Below are positions 22,878 through 37,077 of a DNA stretch of 64,000 nucleotides, one piece after another (within the stretch, counting starts at the first letter, position 1; each line of letters starts with the position of its first letter). The DNA is from Taeniopygia guttata (Eukaryota > Chordata > Aves > Passeriformes > Estrildidae). The notes beneath the pieces are model-generated. The model made no database searches and was not told the DNA's origin. It was given only the letters and a program-made list of their open reading frames with translations. The stretch covers positions 115,277,501-115,341,500 of the forward strand of contig NC_133026.1 in assembly GCF_048771995.1 (NCBI RefSeq), written 5' to 3'. The translations under genes and the position numbers were made by a program.

Positions 22878-24025
22878 GGTCTGTGAAAAAGTTATGCCTT
22901 AGCAGAATAGAGTCACAATGTAGGGTTTGTTGTAGGATAAAATCAAAACTGACTCTTTGTCTGAAAGTTGTCTGTTTTCCTTGCTTTTTCAAAGGCTTGG
23001 ATATATATTTGTCCTTCTGGTCTACCCATAAGTTTAACTACAGTAGCAAGCTCTTGGAAATCTTATGTGGAAAGTACTTTAAAATTTTCATAAAGACGGA
23101 CAATCCCACCATGGGTCTGATGCCTCCTTTCCACCTTCTCTATGCGATTACTGATCTGAATCAGACATTTGCCCATCCCTTGGCCACATGTTCTTAGTAA
23201 TGTAACAGATAAGGATAAGAAGTAGGAATTAAATTGTCTGTTTCTGTGTAAGCACAGTTTCTGTATGGTCAAGAATGATGATTTTTCTTTCCTCTAGTCT
23301 CCTTTTACCCATGTATGTCTAGAAAAGAAATAGTCAAGCTACCAGTTAAATGTTTTTCACAGAGAAGTAGAAGAATAATCTGGGCATTGAACATATTTGG
23401 CATAAAAGAAAAATTATTACCTGAATAGTCAGGTGTATTCTAATGTAATACAGAGAAGTTGTATGTTGGAGTAACTTCTGAAAAGCATTTAACTGCAAGG
23501 AAAAGAAAAAGGCAAAAAGGAAAAGAAAAAGGCAATTTGAGTGGGTAAGCAAGTTGGGGCCTTAAGGTGAAAGGCCTGGATAGTTTCAGAATATGTGGAC
23601 AGGATTAATGGAGGCATGTTTAGAATTGGTAACACTGTTGACACCAGTGCTAGAAACACTGCATTTTTATAGACTGGAATCCTATCCATCATCTCTAGCT
23701 ATTTCCAAAATTCAAGAGATCTGAATTCTCTTACCATATTCAGTCTTGTGGTGAATTTGATTAAATCTAGCTATTCTTCTAGTCATGGAACATCATTGCC
23801 TTGTAAGATTATGAAGTTGCTGTGCATTATCTAATGGAATCCATAATATGTTTACATATTATGTACACAACTGGCATTCTCCTTGTTAAAACCTGCAAAC
23901 TACATATTAGGTTCTCTTGTGTCTTGTAATATCTCTTTAAAATGTTTCTGGAATTAGTACCTTGGATCTTCTGAGTAATTAACAGCATCCATAAAAGTGA
24001 CCTGTGAAGGAAAGATCGTTGGTTG

Positions 24026-24052
24026 GGGTTTTTTTGGGTTTTTTTTTTTTTG
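24026..24052 (+). repeat. T-rich low-complexity tract
   Basis: Two T runs are separated by GGG. No element is recognised around them. Confidence 0.7.
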
Positions 24053-27000
24053 AGATTAACAAAATCTAAAGTAATACATGTTGTGAAACTTAGTACAAGT
24101 CAAGGTTTCTTTACCATGAAATATCATTCACTGGAATTAAACTGATTACGTAATGAAGCTTCTGTTTTAAGATACAGGTATTTTCAACAGTGGAAGGTTA
24201 AAAATGGTATCTTGAAATATGCTTCTCTTATCTTGAAATATGTTGTGAGTCAGCAGCTAAGTCAAGTTCTGGTTTTGAAATCTGATAGATCCCAGCCTCT
24301 GGTATTCCTTCAAATAAAACTGTCTTTTACTTAGAGATTGGGCACTTGGAGTTAGTCATAGATGTGAGCTTTGTGAAGTTGCAAAAGTGAGGCTCAGGTT
24401 ACAGAGCCAGAAATCACTCTGTTAGAAGTTTAATTTGTTCGTTCAAGAGATTTGGCATAGTCGAGGGTAGAAACCTGTTCTCCAGAATAGCATTCACTTT
24501 CCCTAAATCCATGTGTATATTTCATTTTTTCCTGGCTAGATAACTGACTGCAGCAAAGTGATTATATGAGGTAAAGCTGAAAAATCACAAAAGAAAAATT
24601 GCCCACTTGCACTAATTTTTGTATATTAATTACAGGTTATTCTTCATTTATGACCCTTAAAATCCATATTTCCTGCTAGAGAACTAATAACTCTTTGGCA
24701 GATCAAACCTTTCTCTCTGGTCTGTAATAAATATGGCTTATGTTGTAGATACTTGCTGTAAGCTTTGGAATTAGATTTCTCAGTCTATAAATTTTTAATT
24801 TTCTTATACTATTTGTTGAATATAATTATGAGTTAGTTGATGATCACTAAATAATTGCACTTGATACACTGAGTGAATCCACTGTATCTAACTTTCGGTA
24901 AAAGATCATCTATGTAATAATGCTGAATGATAAAGACACTGCTAATTTATTTTGCTTCAGGAATAGTATTGCAATCCAGTGATATCACACTTGCTATCCC
25001 TTTAAAACAGCCTCTAAATTGTTGGAGAACCATCCTGTGTGATAGCTCTTGTATTCAATGAGTTGTTGGATGTTTCTGAAAGATTTATAGTGAAGTCCAA
25101 AGCATTTCAAGGCCAAGTACAGCAGTCTTGTCAGATGCAGCTTTACAGCCTAGTGACTTATAATGAGAGTAGAATGTAATTAGAAATTGTCCATGTCTTT
25201 ACCGGGTACTGATGAAAACTATGGCTCAAAGGTTAATTCAAATAATAATTAATATTGGTTTCTGTCAGAACTGGGTGGTAATGAAATCCTTGTCATACAA
25301 TGACTCTGATTTTAAGAAGAGGGTGCATAAGAAATAGAAGCTAGAGTTTACCTTTTCTGATTATATTCACTTATCTTACAATCAGCATGATGGCTTGATA
25401 AAGCATAATTTGAGAGCAATTTAAACATACTCAGAAATATTACAACCTACAGCGAAAATCATCTAATGTGTTGCGTCTGTTTATGGAGATAGATTTATGG
25501 CTAAATTGCTGAAGTAAATGGATTTACTACAAATGATCCTTAAGGACTGCATATTAATTTTTTATTGTTGATAATAACTGATCAATACCATGTGTTTTTG
25601 GAAAGTCTTCCTGGTAAGATTTGCTAGCATGAGAAATGTGGGATGTTACATTGATGGTTGTTTAAATTGGACTAGTTTCAAGGAAAGCGATAGACCAGGT
25701 TTTGCTGGCAACCAAAACAAATTCTGTTCAGTTTCTGTTCCCAAGTTGTAAGTTTCTATTGGAAAAAAATAAATGCTGTTAGCTTTGCTGAAGCTGAACC
25801 CATAATCTTTCAGTTGTCAGTAGTCTATGGGCTACTAGACCTATTATTTTGAGAAGCATTTAATGAATACTTTGCTGTCATCTGGTTTTCCTGTACCAGG
25901 TCTAAACTTTTTCTTAAAATTTGCCTACCAGAAAGCTTCTCCAGAAAGTTACAGCTGTAGCTTGGGTTTATGGGTCACATAGTTCTGCATAACATGCCTT
26001 TCTCACACCTTCTATTCTGTCTGCTTGCCTTAAATGTTGCTGCATTGCCTCCCACAATTTTAAATTTGCTGTAATTTTAAGGCTGTTTCCTCTATTGCCA
26101 AAAAGGAACTCTAAATGCCTCTAAATTGGATCTGACAAAGATCAGGTATTTTCATCGTTATGCATGTTAAAGCGATCTCAAGACTGATTTATTCACTCAT
26201 CTGGATAATGCTTGCCATACAAACTGCTTCACTTTTTGGGACGCAGAGAGAGTCCACAGTCAAGATCAGTCTTCTCTGGAGCAGTGACACCCAGTAGGGC
26301 ATGAGCTACATGACAGGGGTGGGAGCTGAGAAAGGGGATGTGTATGTGTGTGTTTGAGGGGTGTTTTAAACTATGGAGATGAGAGATAATGAAGCATTAC
26401 GTTGGCTTCTTGGAGCTATTCCTGCTGTTCTTTCTTCATACATTTTCTCAAAAGCCAGGATAAGTGAGTTCTGTGCTACACTGACTGTGCTATGCTGAAA
26501 TTTCCACTAGATGAGGTAGGAAAAAAACCCTACAAATTTTAATGGTAGCATAGGAGAAAACCTCACTGTGCAAATTAGATGCTTAAATTTCCTCTCCCTT
26601 ATTATAAGTGAGGAAAGTGGCTTGGGAACTGAGCTGCACTTAAGACTTTGAGATGTCTGCAACATTGAAAACTCTAGTGAACAAACTTGACCAGGATACA
26701 TAGACCTTTTATCTAAAATGATCTCCATGCAAATTTTTGAAGATTAATAAAAGAATCTAAGGGATGACTGTGTGAATTCAAGTTGCATGCTTTTGCTTAA
26801 GATTTCTTCGAGAAGATAATTTTCTGTGGAGTTGATCTGGCATCTGTAGAAGGTCTGCTGTAATGGTAGCAGAAAAAAAAAGTCCTTCTAAATTGTAAAT
26901 ACCGTGAGATTTACCAAAATGTAAACTCCTAATAAAAAAAACTTCACTTGTAACAAGACCTAAATGTGCTGAAATTTTTGCTAGTATGCAAAGGTGCTGA

Positions 27001-28890
27001 AACACAAGTATGAATATGAATAGATAGAAATTTAGAGAGAGGTGTTTTTTGAACATAGAAAAACGTTTTTTTCTTTTGTTTCCATATATTCCTCCAAACA
27101 TTCTGAGCCACATTAGGTCATTCTTCCAGTTCCTTTCCATGACAGATCTCTATGCTGATGTGGAGGTGTCAATTGAGACCAGTTCGTGGTTTGACTAGAG
27201 ATGTAAGCACTGGTGTAAATATGCCATCTCCAAATACCAGTGAGACTACATGATGGGGAGGGGGGGATGGGAAAAGGAGGGTGGTTATTTCAGTTCATCT
27301 TTTTTAATAGTGGAAGTGGCAAAGTTTCTATGGTTAGGTCTGCCCGAAATATGCCCTAGACTGTCCTGCAGATTGCTTTCTCCAACCACTCTAAATTTTT
27401 GGGGAAGGGAATCTTCCAGAGGATTGTATGTGTGCTGCGGAATAAACAGTTGTCGTGTGAAACTGATGTGAGCCTTAGTTTTACTCTGCCTCCACTAAAA
27501 TACACTTTTACGGTAGTTTGTGCAGGATCAGCACAGAGGAGTACAAAGAGGGAGCTTTTCAGTACAAAGGCTGCCTGTTTGGCCTGCCCAAACCACCGTG
27601 AATGTGTTTAAAGGGGACTTTTATTACCATGGAAACTCTCAGACAGGAAGGAATTTGTCCTGCCATATCTAGAAAATAGTCTGTAATGGTCAGCTCTTGG
27701 AACAAAAGTGTTTCGAATAGTGGGATATATTTAAAAATTCTTGTGGTGAATATGTTTTAAACCCACCCCCCCCAATATGTAAAATCCAATCTTATGCTAA
27801 TAGGCTTCTAGTATGGGGATTTAGGAAAGGCTGCAGACAAGTACAATGTGAGCAAGAAAAGTGTAATGAAAAACTCTAAGAAAGTTTTACCTCTCTGTCC
27901 AGAAGGCTTCTTAGGTGTTGAATGGATATCAATGAAATATTCTTCCTTTAAGTAGCATGTTTATCCATCACAGCCATTCATTGAGGGACTGTGTGTGTAC
28001 TTGGCTTGAACTGCTGGAGGTTGTCCTCTGAGCATCCATGGATTAATTGCTTTTGGAATGCCTTAACTAAAACTCGTTATGTGACTCTCTTGACAAATAT
28101 CCTTAGTATTCACAAATGACCTTTGTTTTTGTAAATCACAATGAGATATAACATTTTTTGCCTAAAAGAAATTATAATGCCAGATTCCAGAATATTTTCA
28201 CATCCTTCACTGGAGTTGTACATTGGTATGAAATAACTCTTAAGTTAGCAGTCTTCCAGTCAGCAGAAGTAGCTAGAAGTAACTGCAAGGTTTTCCATAC
28301 TTTATGTACTCTTTGGTGTTGATTTGTGTGTTTCATCAGTTGGATGAAAACTATTTTTTCACATATTTGACCAAATTAGACTTGCTTTTATCTTTGCAAG
28401 TCATATCAGCAGATATGTTTTCTCCTATCTTTCTCATATCTGTCTATACAGCAAATGTCTGACTTGTTTTACTGCTGTGCTTTTCAGTTTAAGTTGTTGA
28501 ACCACCTGGCTGTGGCCTGAAGGCAGTTTGAATGCATGGTATAGTAATAAGCTGATCCAATGGGTTGTGATGCTTGAAATCAGCCGTACCACTCTTGTTT
28601 CTTCCCTTGTGCTGTCATTGCTGTTCAGCTACCCCTGTGGTAATGATCTTCTGATGGCAGCTAATGGTTAGATCAGCTTACCTCTGGTGCCAGACTGCAC
28701 CTGAACAGTTTCTTGTCTGGGGTAATAGTAGAACAAAAGCACCATGCTTGTGGTTAGGAAGAGGAATAACTAAGGAGGAAAAATCGTCATTAAAACTTTC
28801 CATTGCCCTGTCAATTTTGCAGTTGCTCACAGCTGCTGGAAATCAATGTTCAAAGTCTAATTCTACGTGGTAGGCCAGGTAATGAACAGT

Positions 28891-28915
28891 TTTATATATG
28901 TGTGTATATATATAA
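28891..28915 (+). repeat. TA/TG alternating tract
   Basis: A short alternating pyrimidine-purine stretch of TA and TG dinucleotides. It is a candidate microsatellite. Confidence 0.75.
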
Positions 28916-31900
28916 TGGAGTATTTCTGTGTGCCTTTTACAAGCGTTGACTGACCTTGTTCGCGTTATCTGGGTTAACACTGTACTCTCCTGCTCTAATA
29001 TGAGGGCTTCTGTCTTACAAGTTGATCAGTTTAGTTTCTTGTCTCCTGACTTGAGAAACCAAAAGGATTGCAGAAGGTAGTTCCAACCAAAATTAAAGGA
29101 AACAAAGAAGAAAAATCCCCACTTCGTTCATCCTGTTTATTATAAACTATCCCTGCCTAGTGGCTGGGTTTTCCTCACAAGGCTTGGTCCCTTTCCCTCA
29201 TCTGGGAGCTGTGTCAGGGGATGGGCGTCTTAATCATGGACAGTCATTTGTCTTTCCAAAAGTATAGAAACCCCTGTTAGATGTATTTCCCTAATAGCTA
29301 ACTAAGTTGAGAAAGAAAGGAAATACTGGTGACATCATATATGACTTAATATGGTTATTAACTGCACAGGTGTTGTAAAGCTGCGAATTTAAACTGTAGT
29401 GGAATAATTATACCATATGGCAGGAGCTTTTTCTTCAATTCTTATTGTTCCACATTTACCATGTTTTCTTCCTCCGTAAAAATGTATCTCTGTGCCATTT
29501 TGGTAATACCTCTTATTTAAAAGAGACAAAAAAAGATCCCTCAAACCTTGACAGGTTTTGATATCACTGTTTCCCTACTTATTTCTCCAGTATGCATGTG
29601 TAGTTTTGTTTCCTTCCTTACTGCTCTAATTCTAGGCTTTCTCCAGCTGTCAGTTCTTCATCCGCTGTGCTTTCCATGAAGAAGGCAAATGCTCAGCTTG
29701 CTGTTTTCCACTATCTCCTGCACCTCTGAGGGGCTCACACCTAGTGCTTGCTTTCCTGATGGGAAGTCTGGGAAGCACTAAATCATCTGGCCACATACTG
29801 CTTCCTTCAACTTTCTCCCCAGCAGAGCTGTGGGCTGAGTTTGCAGTAGGGCGTGATGGCTGCACGCAGCTTTAAAGCTTGGGAGTGGGGATGGGCTTTC
29901 TGCCCCCACCCCCTCACCGCACAGACATTTCCCTGCTCTCCAGCTGCTCTGGTTTCCATCTGTTACAGGGCCTTCTGGTGCGACTGTTTCCTCATCTGCT
30001 GAGCTGAGTGCAATGTTGAAGGACCAGACACTGTGCTGACCTGGGGAATTAAGGGGTTGTGGTTTTGGAGAAAATGGCTTGCATATTTATTTTCCTTTTT
30101 TCTCAGAAACCTGACATGCAACACATGGACTTCTAGCATTTTGAAAAACTTTGTTAGGTGCATCTTCATTTATGTGTAGCAAATGTGTTTGCTCATCTTA
30201 GTTGCATATGTGATACTGTAGACCTGCCCGACATGGCAGCTGCCCCCTGCCCTGGGAGGGTCACTGTGCTTCTGTCTGCTGGACTCACAAATGTCCAGCA
30301 ATGGTAAATGTTAACTTGCAGCACACAGACAAGAGAAATAGCTGAACCTTTATTTGTGAAGACAAAAATATGCAACTAGTGAGATGTAGCAGGGAGCCAA
30401 GGGAGGTGTTAAGAAAGCTTGGAGTGGCCATCACTCTCTTGGCCCAGTAGCTGGGGAACTTTACCCTGCGAGGTGTTTTGCTTTTGGATGCCTGCTGCTC
30501 ATCCTCAGACTGCTATTTTAGGCTGCTCTTGTCTTTAGCACTTCCATTTTGCAGTTGCTTAGATTATGCCTTTCACAGATCACTGGGCTGTTGCTCTCTC
30601 TTGAGTGACACTGGTGAGTTACCAACATCAGCAGGGAGTGGCAATGCAGGCCTGCAACAGAGTATTTCTGTAAAGCCAAATAGATGGATAACAAAATGTC
30701 CATTTCATAAGTGAAGAACTGTAGCCACTTCTCACTTGCTGGTACGCAGAAACCCTGCAAAACTTCGTTAATTATCCCTGCCAAAGTATAAAAAACTGTC
30801 AGAGAGCAGTCCCTTGCTAGTCAAATTGTCCTGGTGGGTGAGCATAGCTTCCCTTTTTCCAACTACTGCATCATCTTATTTTTGAAAGTAGTTGTTCTTG
30901 GCTTTTAAAATCTGTTTAGACACATCAAATTGATTTGGATTTCAAAATTATATGTGTAAATGAGAAGTGTACCTAGCACCCCCTTCAGTAATTGAACAAA
31001 GCTTTTATTCCCAGAACCTGACTACTACTCAGTGTGTGGGAAAAGTGTGCTCTGACAACTTGGGTTGTTTTTTGAGGACTTCTGTGATCTCACTGAAGGG
31101 TTTTAATATTAATTCATTGCTAGTGTTATGGTTTTGTTTTGATGATAGTCACTTAGGAGATGGGTGTTAGGCAACCAGTTGGAAATTACTGTAAAGTGAT
31201 TTTTTTAAAGTGGTTCAGACATTCAACTTGAAATCCCAGAGCACATTAAAAGTGCTAATTCTCATTCTCCTGAAAGCCATGTTTCTATGTATTTCTCAAA
31301 TTAGCCCCCCTCTGCCCCCACATCCTAGCTAATACAGTATATGTAACTTAACCACTGATTTCTAACTAGGGATCATGCATTTATTAGCTTCATATTGGCA
31401 GAAGCTGATATTGAAGAAATAAAATATTACACAGTTGCTGATAGGAGCAACTGTTTGCATTTTGGGATGATAGATGTATTGCATTAACAGAAGTGTACTA
31501 TACTTCTAGATGGTTTTCTGTGCAAGTGCAGCTGCCACACATTGTTCCATGCAGAGTGAGAGAAGAAGCTCTACGCTCATGAGATCTGTTGCTGTCTTGT
31601 AAAACAGGGAGCAGATGAAACACTGACCACAAAGGGGAGGACTTGGTGAGAAGGAGTGTTTTCACTGCTTTGCATGATATTTGCACAACTCAGCCTCTCA
31701 GCTGTCCTCACTCATGAGCAGTTACCATGTTAATAGTTTGGGAGTTCAGCTGAACAGTAAGTGTCTATGGAGAAGTCAGGGAAGAGGCTCTGCAATGTCT
31801 TGGGAAGAAGCTTCCTCACCCTGTGTTCTGCACTCGGAGCATTACTAGGAAACACATGAGATCAGGGTCAAAGGGAATCCAGCTTGTGATTTCTGAAGTT

Positions 31901-33360
31901 TGGGAACAACAAACAGTGGAGTGTCTACAGATGGTTTAAGTTTGGTTATTTGATATGCTAGTCTGTCCAGCTATAAGGCTCTCAGATTAAGTAGCTACAG
32001 TATGGTACAGCAGAAATAGAAGACTAATTTAAATGGATGCTTTAGTAGTTATCTGGGTTTTAATTCATTCAAAACTGCAGATGCCTAGGTCAGAAAAATA
32101 GGGGAAACTGGCTGGATGGTCTCTAGCTCCTGTGAAATGTGAAGTTTGTGATAAATGCTGAAATCTTCAATCTAGTTCTCAAAACTGTAAAAAGATTTCA
32201 GTGTGTTCTATAGAACCATTTAATGTGTATCAGTCATCTTAAAAGGCAGCATGTCTCTGGTGAAATAAGATGGACACCACTTTTCCAACAAAGTGTAAAT
32301 TATTGGACTATATTGCCATCACAGGTTTGAAATAAGGGTGCTCCATAGATTTCTATCTTGTAGATGTTCCTTGCATCACTGCTTTGTTGATGTATACTTT
32401 CTCCTTGCCTCTCAAATGAAACTCTGGTTTAAATTTGTTTTAGTTGGCTCCAACTCTGCAGAAAAAGGCTTTTTTTTGACTCTTCTGGGCCTTACTGTAA
32501 ATCTACTCCAGCTTTAATGCTGTTACCTCACTCAGTGTTTTAGAAGGTGTGAAAGAGAGCTCAGTTTTGTCCTTGTTGTGAAGAAGACATAGGACATAGG
32601 TGTGAGACATGAAAAATTAACTGTTGATCCTCAGGTAAAGTAGTATGTCATGGCCATAGCAACAATCTCAAATTCTCAGATTATCAACAAGGGCTATTTG
32701 TGGACCAGGCTGATACTGTGGAGCTGACTCTTCTGGTTTAAATGAACTAAATTGAATTACATGTTTATTGAAGACAGAAAAAGTGATTTCACCTGTTTCT
32801 TTGTAGAGCATCTTAATGTTGTGAAAAATGTAATAATCCTTCCTGTATGCGATGCTGTTTACAATCTTGAGATCCCTAAAGAATAGGGGAATTTTTCCAT
32901 TTTAAGCACACAGATGTCGGTTTTGTTTGGGTTTTCTTGATGGTTTTTCTTTTTACCTAATGCTTCAATTACTGATTACTGAAAAGGTGATAAATACACA
33001 GTAATTCTTGTTTCATAGAACCTTTCATTCATTCTAAAGAATCCATTTTATATGGAGGCATCAGGAAGAGTTACTAGAATACATATACCATTTAGCATTT
33101 AGTATTACAAACACCTTACCAGTGCACTTATAATGGCTAAAAGTGTAGGTATTAAATAATCAGGAAAAGGTCTGATGCCATTTATAATTTTGCATATAAG
33201 TATAGATACTCTCTTTTTTGATAAGAGACTGTCAATATTGTCAAGTCTAAAGCTTACAATTTGTTCAATAAAACCTACACTTAGCCTGCCCCTAGAAAGT
33301 TAATTTATAAGCAGCCACAAATCAAACACAAATGCAGCCTTCCCCAGAGGGGAAAAAAGA

Positions 33361-33393
33361 GAAAAAAAAAAAGACACACACACACATACACAA
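33361..33393 (+). repeat. Poly-A plus (CA)n microsatellite
   Basis: Eleven As are followed by GACACACACACACATACACA-like repeats. It is a compound simple repeat and probably polymorphic. Confidence 0.85.
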
Positions 33394-34671
33394 AGAAGTC
33401 TCAATTTTAAATAAATACTTCTAGTTTTTGATAGCAACAGATTCTGAATATGATCACAGTGCAGCCTGTTGTTTAGCTGTGATGCCATGAGAGGCATGGC
33501 TGACTAGTGAGGAGTGCCTATGAAAGGGAAGGTGGCAGCTGGCTTACCTGGATGCTCAGAAGGAGGCTGGAACTCCTGACAATCCCGATGAGCAAATCTG
33601 GTTGACAGCTGTTGCTATTGCTGCTGCCGCCTTGTAGATATCTCAGTGAAGCTGGTTTCAGTACCTTTTGCTTGACTCTTTACTTTTGGTTTTTAAGCTG
33701 CACCGAATGTGATGAGTACTGTGGAGGTACAATAGGTGCAGTTTGTGTTGGTGTCCATTGCTCTGGGAAATAAGACCTGGCTTTGAGGGAAATGCAGGCA
33801 AAAGAGCCTCCTTAACAGTTCATACAAAGACCAGATGGTAGAAGATCAGTCTATTAAGACTTCATTTATTTGTGTGGTAAGCACTGAAGTTTCTCAAATA
33901 GCATTTTTTTCCTGAACAATTCATTCCTGTCCAAGCTTGGCACACTGGTGTACAGTGTCCAGAGGAGCCTGATTCTGATGACTGGCTGTTACTGAGGTAT
34001 GCGGGTTCATTTCTTGCTTTGCTTTGAAGCTGCAGTCTCACTTGAGAACATAACATGTTGATCTCTGAGGTGATCTCTCTTGCTTCTATGTCAAGTCTAA
34101 ACTTTTGGAATAACTGTTGCCTGAAAACACAGGTACATGGATTTCAGGTGCTGAGCAGGATAGGAAAGGAAGAATCATGCTTTTATGTGTTTCAGATTTT
34201 TGGATGATGCTTTGTGATCAGATACAGTAATTTAAAAGGTACTGTAAAATATTGGTCAGGAAAACTCATTGTGTAGTGACAGCAGGCAGTTGATCCTCCC
34301 TTTCAAGTAGTTTTATGTACTTCTACTTTCATAACTAGTTTTATATAGTAAATGTAATTGAAGGGACAAGGAGCTAGGTTTATTGCTTTGCAAGCTTAAT
34401 TAATTAAACAGTTACCTGAGTCTCAGCTGTAGATCCAAATAATATTTGCTAATACAGCATAAGTGTTTAATCTGCCACTAATTCCTGTGACTTCCAAATC
34501 AATTGATCTGTAGCAGAGCCTCATCCATGCTTTTTCCTCAGCTGTGCACTTCATTATTGGGTTCAGGTGATCTAAGTCTATGCTACAATAATTCCATTTA
34601 TAATGCTTAAGTAAAATGTAGTATAATCTTTCAGTCTTTTGGTGGCTATCTTATTCTGGATGTGGCTTCCC

Positions 34672-34697
34672 TTTTTTTTTTTTTTTTTTTTTTTTTT
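34672..34697 (+). repeat. Poly-T run of 26
   Basis: This is the longest uninterrupted homopolymer in the window. Nothing next to it looks like a retrotransposed copy in reverse orientation, so it is called a simple repeat. Confidence 0.9.
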
Positions 34698-36458
34698 GGG
34701 TAGAGATAATAACTTTGGAAATGTTTAGCACTGGAAATTCAGAGTTCTTTGTACCTGTTCTGATTTTCCTCACTACACAGTTGATAAGCAAAGGAATACA
34801 CTTTTAGCTGTTGGAGTTTATTCACCTTTAACTAGCAGGTTTTTGACTCTTGATAGGAAAAATATTTTCCTAGAAGTATTTCTACGTTGCACTGTTGCAT
34901 AGATAATTCACTAGCCATTGTAGATCTTGTTTTGAGAACTGGACTTTGAATGATAGGTGAAATAGCTCTAAAAGGGGCTGTTTACACAAATCTGTATGGT
35001 AGCATTTAGTACTGGTATATGGTCATATATTACTTAAGAGTCCTCAATTCTCTTGTTCTGGGATCCTTGCTACTTAAATGGGTGTGCTTGGGTTTTTTAA
35101 TGAGCCATTTTCTCGGTCATACTTTCCCTTTTCCAGGTATTTACAATCACGAAAGAAATTGCTAGTCAAGCAAAGTTTGCAATCAAACTCTTCCAAAATT
35201 ATCAAAATAAGCCTTCCTATTTCTTATGCTTGTAAAATAATACTCTAATCTTTTAGGCAGTCTGGCCACTTCTTTAATTTTCTTTCTTTTCCTATTTCGA
35301 AAACCACAACCAAGGCAACAACAACAAAAAAACCCCACATAAAATAACACAAAACCCCACTGACCTTCTATCCTAAATTTTAACCTCACAGTTTTTGTGA
35401 GTAGAAATACATTTTTGGGCTTGTTGAGGAGAAGGCAATGTGGAAAGTTTTGTTTTGGGTTTGTTTGTTTGGGTTTTGGGGGGCTTTTTAAAAGTTTATT
35501 TTAACTGAAAAGGATGTGGAAAGTTTTAATTCTTTGCAGATGCTGCAGTAAAATTGATAAGCTTAAGAGGCAATTTAAATAAGACTGTGAATCATTAGGA
35601 ACAGTGAAGATAGTGCTTTCTATTAGAAAATTAAGTTTAGCCCTTCTTTTTGAGAGAAGGTTTCCATGTTCAGTTCTAGATGAGTAAAACTTCCCTTTCA
35701 CATCTGATCTGTGAATGCAGTGCTGCTCTTGTATGTTCATGATTTATCTCTGCAGAGTTTGTGGGGAATTGAAGGTAGCTCAAGAACTTTCCTGTTGGCT
35801 GTAAAAAAAAAATGTGGTCGATGAATATCAGCTGCTCCTGCTGGTTGCAGTAGTTTGAATGGCTCTGGGTCAGCAATTTGCAATCAAAAGACAGTTACTT
35901 CCAAGTTCTTCAAAATCTTGATGAGAAAGGTGTGAGATTGCATAGTTCTAGAATTTTACATGACAAATTTTCCTCTGGAAGGCTCTTTTTTTTCATTTGA
36001 ACTTATCCTGGAGTAGTTTTAGAACTGCAAATTGATTAAGCAAGATGCTTGAAAACACCAGTTGGTTTTCTGTGTGAAGAAAAAACTGATGTCCCATTAA
36101 AGTTTTCCACAAGAAAATTTGGTTGTCTTCCCTTTGAACCTGCTTTTATAGAGGAAAAACATTGAGCTCAGTTCTACTTGAGCAGAAGGGCCACCCTGCA
36201 CATGAGGACTGACAGGGGTGCACTTATCTAACAGTCCCCAGTGCAATTTTAAAATTTCTGGCACTATTGTTTATGCTGTCTAGGCATCCCTTTTCCCTGT
36301 TTGAGTGAACTTGAGCTTACTCTTAAGTGTCTTAGTCTTAAACACTAGAAGCTGTTGAAACTTCCACACACTTTTCCCTTTTGGGGAAAACAGCTTGGTA
36401 TAGCTGTTTATGTTGTGGTTTGAGTAAGTACTGATCACTGTGAGCCAGGTGATACGTT

Positions 36459-36518
36459 AAAAAAAAAAAAACAACAAAAAAACCCACCAAAAATCCCCAA
36501 AATAACCCCCCAAAAAAA
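36459..36518 (+). repeat. A/C-rich simple repeat
   Basis: About 60 bases are almost only A and C, the strand complement of the T/G tracts at 15119 and 57900. It is low-complexity sequence with no coding role. Confidence 0.85.
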
Positions 36519-37019
36519 TCAGACTTCATTTGTATGTGCAAGAGCCTGCTTCCATTGCATTGACCAAGAATAAACCCCCTTTTTTGACATATCCTTCTCC
36601 AAAAAACAACAGAATGTTCAAGGTGCATATGTTAATTTTGTTAAAACAAACAAACCTCTCAAATTTAAGTAGTCCAATTAACATTAGTTGTAGAAGATCA
36701 TTTGGGTGTCTGTCCTGTATCTCAGCTGTCCCCTGTATTCTGTGGGACATTACTGGACCCACCTGACACAAGGACTAAATGAAGGTTTCTGAAACCTGTT
36801 TACTCCATGTACTGTATTCTGTCCTGCAGTCTGTCTTCACACCCTCCCTCCCCAACCCTTTTTCTTTGTGGCCTATTTTAAGTTAGTGAAATAATTTAAC
36901 ATTTCTTTTAAACAGTCTATAGCATATGATAAAATACACAATTAGTTTGATGCTACAGGTCTTTTTTGTAACCAAGTTAAAATCTGTGGAAAAAAAAAAA
37001 AAAGAATTTAAAATTTGTA

Positions 37020-37077
37020 AAATTTTGGGTCTTGGGATGGTCTCTAAGGTCCCTTTGAACCCAAGCCATTCACATTT
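37020..37077 (+). mobile_element. Short CR1 3' tail
   Basis: The block GGTCTCTAAGGTCCCTTTG followed by AACCCAAGCCATTC matches the CR1 3' end in the sense direction. Only about 55 bases are recognisable, and the terminal octamers are degenerate. Confidence 0.65.

Noticed and set aside
34672..34697. Poly-T as the tail of a reverse-oriented processed pseudogene
   Set aside because: No gene-like sequence or target-site duplication is visible beside it.
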